Part shown: piece after piece, positions 57,880 through 64,000 of the stretch
How the letters are laid out: every line of letters starts with the position of its first letter
Position numbering within the stretch: position 1 is the first letter of the stretch
Assembly (NCBI RefSeq): GCF_003386285.1
Contig: NZ_QPNC01000019.1
Coordinates: 186,001-250,000, forward strand
Direction of reading: 5' to 3'
DNA length: 64,000 nucleotides
DNA from: Nocardiopsis sp. FIRDI 009
GTDB lineage: Bacteria; Actinomycetota; Actinomycetes; Streptosporangiales; Streptosporangiaceae
Notes under the pieces: model-generated
The model's input: the letters and a program-made list of their open reading frames with translations, nothing else
What the model was told of the DNA's origin: nothing
The model's database searches: none
Made by a program: the position numbers and the translations under genes

Positions 57880-59235
57880 CTAAAGGCTCGCCTCCTGAAG
57901 CAGGGCGCGGTGCGCGGCTCGACCGCGCGCGGCCGCGGTGTCGGCGGAGAGGGTGCGGAGCTGGCCACGGTCGACGACGGTGTTCCCGCCGACGAGGAGC
58001 CGCTCCAGGGGAGGGGTGGGGCCGAAGACCGCGGCCACCACCGGGTCGTCGATCACGTCGTAGCCGAAGCCGTCCACCCGCCACAGGGCGATGTCGGCGA
58101 CCTTGCCCACGGTGATCGAACCGAGTTCGGCGTCGCGGCCCAGGACGCGGGCGCCGCCCAGGGTCGCCATCTCCAGCGCCTGGCGGGCGCTCAGCGCCTG
58201 CGGGCCCCTGCGGGCGCGGGCCATGAGCAGCGCCTGGTGCATCTCACCGGCCAGGCCGGTGAGCTCGCTGGAGGCCGGGCCGTCCACGCCCAGGCCCACC
58301 CGGGCCCCCGCCTCCAGCAGCTCGGTCACCCGACAGATCCCCGCGCCCAGACGGGCGTTGGAGGTCGGGCAGTGCGCGACGCCGGTGCCGGTGGCCGCGA
58401 TGCGGGCGATCGCGGCGTCGGACAGGTGCACCGCGTGGGCGAACCACACGTCCTCACCGAGCCAGCCGAGCTTCTCCGCGTACTCGACGGGGGTGCACCC
58501 GAACTCGGCCTGGCACTGGGCCTCCTCGTCGAGGGTCTCGGCGAGGTGGGTGTGCAGCCGCACGCCCTTGGCGCGCGCCAGCTCGGCGGCGCCGACCATC
58601 AGCTCCCGGCTCACCGAGAACGGCGAGCACGGAGCCGCGGCCACGCGGGTCATCGACTCCGGGGAGGCGTCGTGGTGGGCGTCGATCGCGGCCGCGGTAC
58701 CCTCCAGGGCGCCGTCGGTGGTCTCCACGACGCTGTCCGGCGGCAGCCCGCCCGCGCTGTGTCCCCGGTCCATCGACCCGCGGGCCAGATCCAGGCGGAT
58801 GCCCACCTCCCGGGCGGCCTCGACCTCGGCGGCCACGATGTCACCGCGGCCCGAGGGGTAGATGTAGTGGTGGTCGGAGGCGGTGGTGCACCCGGACAGG
58901 GCCAGGTGGGCCATCCCGGCGCTCGTCGTCCCCGACACCACCTCGGCGTCCAGCCGGTGCCAGATCTCGTAGGAACCCACCAGCCACTCGAAGAGCGTGC
59001 CGTCGGCGAACAGACCCTGTGTGGCCCACTGGTACAGGTGGTTGTGCGTGTTGACCAGGCCCGGGGTGGCCAGACACCCGCGACCGTCGATCCGCTCGGC
59101 CCCCGGGGCCTGGGGCGCCGGCCCCGCGCCGACCGCGCTGATCCGGCCGTCGGTGACCACGACGTGCCCGTCGGCGTACTCCGCGCCGTCCACCGTGACG
59201 ACGTGGGCCCCCTCGATGACGATCGTGCGGCTCAT
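57880..59235 (-). CDS. 8-oxoguanine/guanine deaminase-family amidohydrolase
   Basis: A 451-residue amidohydrolase, ATG 59235. Metal ligands and active residues are in PGLVNTHNHLYQWATQGLF near residue 64, KGVRLHTHLAETLDEEAQC near residue 222, the HAVHLSDAAI region near residue 260 and the Asp in GARVGLGVDGPASSELTGLA near residue 312. The family is that of 8-oxoguanine, guanine and triazine deaminases. In a xanthine dehydrogenase operon it would deaminate guanine or 8-oxoguanine to (8-oxo)xanthine. It overlaps the 2Fe-2S gene by 4 bp (ATGA) and abuts the Moco gene. Confidence 0.9.
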   Translation of the reverse strand: MSRTIVIEGAHVVTVDGAEYADGHVVVTDGRISAVGAGPAPQAPGAERIDGRGCLATPGLVNTHNHLYQWATQGLFADGTLFEWLVGSYEIWHRLDAEVVSGTTSAGMAHLALSGCTTASDHHYIYPSGRGDIVAAEVEAAREVGIRLDLARGSMDRGHSAGGLPPDSVVETTDGALEGTAAAIDAHHDASPESMTRVAAAPCSPFSVSRELMVGAAELARAKGVRLHTHLAETLDEEAQCQAEFGCTPVEYAEKLGWLGEDVWFAHAVHLSDAAIARIAATGTGVAHCPTSNARLGAGICRVTELLEAGARVGLGVDGPASSELTGLAGEMHQALLMARARRGPQALSARQALEMATLGGARVLGRDAELGSITVGKVADIALWRVDGFGYDVIDDPVVAAVFGPTPPLERLLVGGNTVVDRGQLRTLSADTAAARGRAAHRALLQEASL

Positions 59236-59747
59236 GCGTTGCTCCCGGAGGCCGCCCGACGCTCGGCGGCCAGGTGCACCGCGTCGATGATCTTCTCGTA
59301 CCCCGTGCAGCGGCACAGGTTGCCCGCGAGCGCCTCGCGGATCTCCGCGTCGTCCGGGGCGGGCTTGCCCTGGCCCACGGTGCGCTCCAGCAGGTCGTCG
59401 GTCTGCACCAGCAGGCCCGGGGTGCAGAAACCGCACTGGACGGCGCCCGCCTCGACGAACGCGTCCTGGACCGTGTCCAGCTTCTTGTCCGAACCCTTGC
59501 CCGACTCCTCGGCCAGGCCCTCCACGGTGCGGATCCGGCGGCCCTCGGCCTGCCCGGCGGCGATCATGCACGAGCACGCCGTCACACCGTCGAAGTAGAC
59601 CGTGCAGGATCCGCACTCGCCCTGCTCGCAGGCGTTCTTGCTGCCCGGCAGGCCCAGTCGCTCACGGAGCACGTACAGCAGGCTCTCGCCCGGCCAGACG
59701 TTCTCGGCGGTCATGTCCTCGCCGTTGACGTTGAGGTTCACGCGCAT
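59232..59747 (-). CDS. Xanthine dehydrogenase 2Fe-2S subunit
   Basis: A 171-residue iron-sulfur protein. The plant-type [2Fe-2S] site is NACEQGECGSCTVYFDGVTA near residue 38, with a fourth Cys in ACSCMI. The second cluster site is AVQCGFCTPGLLVQ near residue 106 and LCRCTGYEKIIDAV near residue 143. It carries electrons from the Moco to the FAD subunit. It overlaps the FAD gene by 10 bp upstream and the deaminase gene by 4 bp downstream, so the operon is tightly coupled. Confidence 0.93.
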   Translation of the reverse strand: MRVNLNVNGEDMTAENVWPGESLLYVLRERLGLPGSKNACEQGECGSCTVYFDGVTACSCMIAAGQAEGRRIRTVEGLAEESGKGSDKKLDTVQDAFVEAGAVQCGFCTPGLLVQTDDLLERTVGQGKPAPDDAEIREALAGNLCRCTGYEKIIDAVHLAAERRAASGSNA

Positions 59748-60607
59748 CGCGTGGCTCCCTTCCGGTATTCGGTGACGGACCAGCTCAGCGCGCGGCGCGC
59801 CATGACCGACATCGAGTGCTTGCGGTAGTCGGCGCTGCCCCGCTGGTCGTCGATGGGGCGGGCGGCCGAGGCGACGAGCTCGCCGAAGCGCCGCACGGTG
59901 GCCTCCGAGGGCACCGAGCCGCTCTCCCAGTCGAACTCGGCGGTCAGGAACTCCTCGGCGGCCTCGGCACGCATCGGCGTCGGGCCGACCGAGCCCAGGC
60001 CCGTGCCCACGGTCCGGTTCTCCGCGTCCAGGGACAGGGAGAACCCCGCGACCGAGATCACCATCGCGTTGCGCGTGCCGATCTTGAGGAACTGCTGCGG
60101 CCCCTTGGGCGCGGGCAGCAGGATCGCGGTGATCAGCTCGTCGGGCTGCAGGGCGGTCGTACGGAACGACAGGTAGAAGTCGCGGGCGGCGACCGTGCGC
60201 CGGCCGCGCACCGACGCCAGTTCGATCACGGCGTCGGTGGCGAGCAGCGGCGGGTGCGTGTCACCGGCGGGGGAGGCGCCCCCGAGGTTGCCGCCGACCG
60301 TGCCCCGGTTGCGGATCTGCGGGGAGGCGACCGTCCGGGAGGCCCTGGCCAGGGCCGGGGCCTGCTTCTGCAGGTTCTCGATGATCCTGGTGTAGGGCAC
60401 GCCCGCACCGAGGCGGGTGTACTCGCCGTCGGGACCCCACTCGGCCAACTCGGGGATCCGGGCCAGGTCGATCAGGGTCTCGGGGCGCCGCTTGTCGAAG
60501 TTGAGTTCCACCATGACGTCGGTACCGCCCATGATGGGCACCCCGTCAGGGTGGGCGCTCTTGGCCTCGAGCGCCTCCTCCAGTGTGGAGGGACTCAGGA
60601 ATTCCAT
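59738..60607 (-). CDS. Xanthine dehydrogenase FAD subunit
   Basis: A 289-residue FAD subunit and the first gene of the operon, ATG 60607 behind GAGGA. It starts EFLSPSTLEEALEAKSAHPD, with GVPIMGGTDVMVELNFDKRR for FAD binding and SPQIRNRGTVGGNLGGASPA as the second FAD loop, and ends with the CO-dehydrogenase flavoprotein C-terminal domain. Unlike the FAD subunit at 48017 it lacks the four extra cysteines, which separates the two hydroxylases. A divergent PucR gene shares the 289-bp upstream gap. Confidence 0.93.
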   Translation of the reverse strand: MEFLSPSTLEEALEAKSAHPDGVPIMGGTDVMVELNFDKRRPETLIDLARIPELAEWGPDGEYTRLGAGVPYTRIIENLQKQAPALARASRTVASPQIRNRGTVGGNLGGASPAGDTHPPLLATDAVIELASVRGRRTVAARDFYLSFRTTALQPDELITAILLPAPKGPQQFLKIGTRNAMVISVAGFSLSLDAENRTVGTGLGSVGPTPMRAEAAEEFLTAEFDWESGSVPSEATVRRFGELVASAARPIDDQRGSADYRKHSMSVMARRALSWSVTEYRKGATRCA

Positions 60608-60896
60608 ACTTGTCCTCGTTGCTCGCCACGGAGTTGGTTGGACGTCGGAAGGTGTGCACAACTCCTGGGTAATCCGGTAGTGATGTGAAGTACACCACCG
60701 ACGAGCTGGGCCCTACTAGCACGTAAAGACATGAACTGCCAGTGAAACGGGCCACTATCGTTGGGATTTTCCTACAAGTGACGTCTGGGCGAACACCTCC
60801 CGATCTCCGGGTGGCCACCAGGCGGCGCCACTTCCCGGAAAAGATCACGTACCGTCCACTGGGACCACCCGCCCCACAAGCAACAGAGGAACGTTC

Positions 60897-62468
60897 ATGC
60901 AGATCAGTGAGCTGCTCGCCGTCAAGCGACTGCACCTGCGGTTTCTGACCGGAGCCGAGCACGCCCACCGCACCGTGCGGTGGTTCTACACCACCGATCT
61001 GCTCGAACCCGCCCGCTACCTGCGCGGCGGAGAGTTCATCCTCACCGGCATGATGTGGCGTACCCGCCCAGAGGACTCCGAGACCTTCGTCTCCTCCATC
61101 GCCAGCGCGGGCGCCGTCGCCCTCGGCGCCGGAACGGCCCTGGGCGACATCCCGCCCGACCTGGTGGAGGCGTGCCGCGCCCACGACATCCCCCTCATCG
61201 AGGTGCCCTCGGAGACCTCCTTCGGAGCGGTCACCGAGGAGGTCCTGCGCGCCCTGACCCAGCACCGGTTCACCACCATCTCCGAGACCCGGGACCGGCA
61301 CCGCCGCGTCATGGCCGAGGTCGCCGCCGGAGCCGACTTCGCCGAGGTCTTCGCCGGGGCGGCCACCCAGGCCGGGATCACCGCCTGGGTGATCTCCTCC
61401 ACCGGACGCAGAGTCGCCTCCTCGGGCGCCCCCCTGTCACCCGACGCCAGCGAGTGGCTCGCCGCCAAGGCGCTCACCTGGCCGACCTTCCCCCGCACCG
61501 TGCGCCTGCCCGGCGGCGACGGCGCCGTCGTCACCGTCCTGCCCGTCCAGACCAAGGAGGCCCACCCCCTGGCCACCTGGCTGCTCGTGTGCGTGGGAGA
61601 CCAGGCCGCCTGGACCGAGGAGGAGCACGAGTCGGTCGCCGAACTCGTCTCCGTCGCCGTCCTCGCGCGCAGCCGCAGGGAGGAACGCGCCCTGACCGAC
61701 GCCCGCCACCTGGAGGGCCTGCCCCGACTGCTGGCCGCCCAGCGCTTCGACGAGGCCGGGGCCCTGCTGAGCGGGCTCGGCCCCGACCAGGACTTCGCCG
61801 AGCGCGGCCGCGTCGTGGTCCGGGCCGTCATGATGCCCGAACCCCGCATCCCCGACCTCACCCGCCGGGTGCTCACCGAACTCGTCGCCGACTGGCCCGG
61901 CGCCGTGGTCACCGGCGACACCGACTCCCTGGCCGTGGTGCCCGTCCCCGAGGGGGCCGACCCCCGGCGCGGCGGCGAGGAGATCCGCGCCCGCCTCGTC
62001 CGCAGGGCCCGCGTCCTGGAGGGCGGCCTGCTCGACTACCGCATCGCCCTCGGCCTCAGCTCCGCCGCCCACGGGGTGTCCGAACTGCGCGGCGCGGCCG
62101 TGGAGGCACGCCACGCCCGACGCCTGGCCGAGCTGCGCGGCGGCCGCTCGCGCGTGATCGCCGGAGCCGAGATCGACTCCCACGAACTCCTGCTCGCCTC
62201 CGTCCCCGAGGAGGTCCAGTCCTCCTACCGCGAACGCCTGCTGGGCCCGCTCATCGCCTACGACCGCGACCACCGCTCCGAACTCGTCTCCACCCTGGAG
62301 CAGTTCCTGGAGCACTCCGGCTCCTGGCAGCGCTGCGCGGCGGCCATGCACGTCCACGTCAACACCCTGCGCTACCGCATCGGCCGGGTCGAGGAACTCA
62401 CCGGGCGCGACCTGAGCAGCCTGGAGCACCGGGTCGACCTGTTCCTGGCCCTCAAACTCCGCGACTGA
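60897..62468 (+). CDS. PucR-family purine catabolism regulator
   Basis: A 523-residue PucR protein, ATG 60897. The N-terminal purine-regulator domain starts MQISELLAVKRLHLRFLTGA, with LRGGEFILTGMMW and ALGAGTALGDIPPDLVEACR. The C-terminal HTH reads LEQFLEHSGSWQRCAAAMHV and HVNTLRYRIGRVEELTGRDL near residues 455-500. It is divergent from the xanthine dehydrogenase operon, the usual PucR arrangement, and should activate purine breakdown when nitrogen is short. It shares its domain plan with the PucR at 40047. Confidence 0.92.
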   Translation: MQISELLAVKRLHLRFLTGAEHAHRTVRWFYTTDLLEPARYLRGGEFILTGMMWRTRPEDSETFVSSIASAGAVALGAGTALGDIPPDLVEACRAHDIPLIEVPSETSFGAVTEEVLRALTQHRFTTISETRDRHRRVMAEVAAGADFAEVFAGAATQAGITAWVISSTGRRVASSGAPLSPDASEWLAAKALTWPTFPRTVRLPGGDGAVVTVLPVQTKEAHPLATWLLVCVGDQAAWTEEEHESVAELVSVAVLARSRREERALTDARHLEGLPRLLAAQRFDEAGALLSGLGPDQDFAERGRVVVRAVMMPEPRIPDLTRRVLTELVADWPGAVVTGDTDSLAVVPVPEGADPRRGGEEIRARLVRRARVLEGGLLDYRIALGLSSAAHGVSELRGAAVEARHARRLAELRGGRSRVIAGAEIDSHELLLASVPEEVQSSYRERLLGPLIAYDRDHRSELVSTLEQFLEHSGSWQRCAAAMHVHVNTLRYRIGRVEELTGRDLSSLEHRVDLFLALKLRD

Positions 62469-62515
62469 GCGCGCCGCCGCGCCGAACGTCACCGGGGGCC
62501 GCTAGGGTCCGCGCG

Positions 62516-63211
62516 ATGAGTACCGAACACACCAGCAACGAGATCGTCGACGCCGACCTGTCCGGCGTCGACCGGCGCGCCCTGCCCCAAGCCCGCACGT
62601 TCGTCCGCTGCGACCTGACCGAGGCGGACCTGCGTCAGGCCGACTTGGCCGACGCCGTCTTCACCGACTGCCGACTCGACGGCGCCCGGCTCGATCACGC
62701 GCTCCTGGACGGGGCCCGCTTCCAGGGCGGCAGCGCCGCCGGGGCGTCGTTCGCCGGGGCGGACGGCCCGGACACCCGCTTCGAGCGCGTGGACCTGGCC
62801 AACACCCGCTGGCAGCGCGCGCTGCTCACCGACGCGGTGTTCACCGGCTGCCGGCTGACCGGCGCCGGGCTCACCCCTCTGCGAGGCGTCGGCTACACCT
62901 TCGCGCACTGCAACCTGATGCTCGCCCGGTGCAAGGGCATCGACCTGCGCGGACGGACCCTGGAGGGACTGCGCCTGGACGAGGCCGACCTCGCCGCCGC
63001 CGACCTGCGCCAGACGGTGTGGGTCGAGTCCCGGCTGCGCGGCGCCGGGCTGGTCGGCGCCAAGCTCACCGGGGCCGACCTGCGCGGCGCCGACCTGGGC
63101 GAGCCCACCCTGGACCAAGCCGGTCACCTGCGCGGGGCCACCATCGCCCCCGCGCAGGCCGGGACGATCCTGGCCGCCCTGGGCGTCACCGTCGCCGAGC
63201 CGCCGGGCTAG
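62516..63211 (+). CDS. Pentapeptide-repeat protein (Qnr/McbG-like)
   Basis: A 231-residue right-handed beta-helix protein, ATG 62516. Clear A(D/N)LxX repeats run from about residue 33 to 205 (CDLTEADLRQADLADAVF, DCRLDGARLDHALLDGARF, RVDLANTRWQRALLTDAVF, AKLTGADLRGADLG). Interruptions at residues 67-80 and 115-135 are loops seen in Qnr-like proteins. Such proteins can mimic DNA and bind gyrase, but many have no known role. No drug-resistance context is visible here, and it is separate from the PucR gene. Confidence 0.88.
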   Translation: MSTEHTSNEIVDADLSGVDRRALPQARTFVRCDLTEADLRQADLADAVFTDCRLDGARLDHALLDGARFQGGSAAGASFAGADGPDTRFERVDLANTRWQRALLTDAVFTGCRLTGAGLTPLRGVGYTFAHCNLMLARCKGIDLRGRTLEGLRLDEADLAAADLRQTVWVESRLRGAGLVGAKLTGADLRGADLGEPTLDQAGHLRGATIAPAQAGTILAALGVTVAEPPG

Positions 63212-63228
63212 GAGCACCGACCGGGCGG

Positions 63229-64000
63229 TCAGGCGGTGCGGCTCAACCGCCGCAGGGCCAGCGCGACCTGGAGGCGCAACCGTCCCGCCACGTCCCGCAC
63301 CGGCCACCCCAACACCCGCTCGGCCCGGGCCACACCCTCCTGAACGGTGGAGTGGTGCATCCCCAGCACGGCGGCGGCCGCCCGCAGGCTGGGCGCCGCC
63401 GCCACCGCCTCCAGGACCTCCAACGACGCCGCCCCGCCGTGCGCCACGCGCTCCAGGGCCACCACGTCGGGCACCGGCTCCCACCCCCGGCCGACCGCGT
63501 CCGCGAGCACCAGCAGACCCCCCAGCTCCTCGGCGCGGACCACACGCGGCCCAGGATCCACGCCCCTACCCTCGGCGGTGAAGCGCAGCGCCCGCGTGGC
63601 GTCCCGCCACGACCCCGGCAGGTCCACCACACCCACCACCGGCCCCACCCCCGCGCGCTCGGCCCCGTCCACGGGCGCCTCGTGCTCGGCCACCACCCGG
63701 GCGCGTTCGCCGTACACCGCCACCGCCCGGACCCGGGCGCGTGCGTCGATCCCCGACCTCCTGGCGGCGCGCAGCCGCATCGGTGCGGCCACGCGCTCGT
63801 CGACCAGCACCTGGACGAGCGTCTCACGGTCACCGCCCCTCGGACCCGTCAGCTCCAGGTGCAGACGCAGAGCGGCCGCGCCCCGGTCCAGCACCACGGC
63901 CTCGACCGGGCCCGGATCGCCGGTGCGCTCCAGCCACAGCGTGCCGCCGCCCTCACCCACCCGGACGGAGCACCAGGACGCGTCGGGTCCGGACACCCCC
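63229..64000 (-). CDS. PucR-like helix-turn-helix protein (5' partial)
   Basis: The C-terminal part of a PucR/CdaR-like regulator, at least 255 residues, ending at 63229. The frame is still open at the window edge, so the true start is probably beyond 64000; GTG 63996 is in frame but may be internal. The end carries a PucR-type HTH: LEAVAAAPSLRAAAAVLGMH, then HSTVQEGVARAERVLGWPVR. Upstream is a diguanylate-like GGDEF-free region without clear motifs. It is convergent with the pentapeptide gene across 17 bp. The target is unknown. Confidence 0.65.
   Translation of the reverse strand, partial: GVSGPDASWCSVRVGEGGGTLWLERTGDPGPVEAVVLDRGAAALRLHLELTGPRGGDRETLVQVLVDERVAAPMRLRAARRSGIDARARVRAVAVYGERARVVAEHEAPVDGAERAGVGPVVGVVDLPGSWRDATRALRFTAEGRGVDPGPRVVRAEELGGLLVLADAVGRGWEPVPDVVALERVAHGGAASLEVLEAVAAAPSLRAAAAVLGMHHSTVQEGVARAERVLGWPVRDVAGRLRLQVALALRRLSRTA

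Noticed and set aside
55486..59598. A 1370-codon plus-strand open frame
   Set aside because: Antisense shadow of the xanthine dehydrogenase operon, Val/Gly/Arg/His-rich.
1..64000. CRISPR arrays, insertion sequences, prophage or rRNA genes
   Set aside because: No regularly spaced repeats, transposase motifs, phage structural genes or rRNA-like sequence seen.

Overview
The window is very GC-rich DNA with strong G/C third-position bias, GTG starts, dense genes, many TetR, PucR and ArsR regulators, a PASTA-less Ser/Thr kinase and CGNR zinc-finger proteins. This points to a high-GC actinomycete chromosome. A Nocardiopsis or Streptosporangiales-like host is my best guess from gene style, not a proven assignment. 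No rRNA, tRNA, CRISPR array, IS element or phage module was recognised. About fifty protein genes are supported. LAYOUT. 0-5.3 kb: the end of an ABC exporter, a decayed tetR remnant, a two-gene ABC exporter whose ATPase has an altered Walker A, and an MFS exporter divergent from an ArsR-type regulator across a palindromic operator. 5.7-7.2 kb: a CGNR zinc-finger regulator divergent from a metallo-beta-lactamase-fold hydrolase, with two perfect inverted repeats between them. 7.3-10.8 kb: a sulfide/persulfide detoxification cluster (membrane rhodanese, persulfide dioxygenase-pseudorhodanese-rhodanese fusion, TauE/SafE exporter) with four G/C-tract sites of the CsoR/CstR operator type; the cognate regulator gene is not in the window. 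10.9-20 kb: a winged-helix/zinc-ribbon protein, a secreted alpha/beta-hydrolase-like enzyme, a flavin split-barrel protein divergent from an NDH-2-like flavoprotein, a lipoprotein, and a TetR-flavin monooxygenase operon read from a leaderless, palindrome-controlled promoter. 20-29.8 kb: a P-loop kinase, a NUDIX-like protein, a STAS factor, two bacterial-PH membrane proteins divergent from an SPFH-RHH pair, pyruvate carboxylase and a Uma2 nuclease-fold protein. 29.9-35.7 kb: a KstD-like flavoprotein, a membrane protein, a zinc alcohol dehydrogenase, a dimethylargininase-like enzyme and a TetR. CATABOLIC HALF. 35.7-41.6 kb holds aldehyde dehydrogenase, a TPP enzyme and an agmatinase-family ureohydrolase in one direction, divergent from a PucR regulator. 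The set matches the arginine transaminase route (2-ketoarginine decarboxylase, guanidinobutyraldehyde dehydrogenase, guanidinobutyrase) or putrescine/agmatine use. A GAF-domain regulator, a lipoprotein, a PLP aminotransferase, an ATP-grasp D-Ala-D-Ala ligase-like protein and an aldo/keto reductase follow. 48.0-51.7 kb is a PaoABC/YagRST-like molybdenum hydroxylase in which the 2Fe-2S and Moco subunits are fused into one 883-residue protein, under a near-ideal promoter overlapped by a perfect 19-bp palindrome. 51.8-53.5 kb is a receptor-type Ser/Thr kinase. 53.8-62.5 kb is a purine island: NCS2 permease, xanthine dehydrogenase Moco, 2Fe-2S and FAD subunits, an 8-oxoguanine/guanine deaminase-like amidohydrolase, and a divergent PucR activator. 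A pentapeptide-repeat protein and a truncated PucR-like helix-turn-helix protein end the window. Taken together, the right half is a nitrogen- and carbon-scavenging region for purines, arginine or polyamines, and aldehydes.
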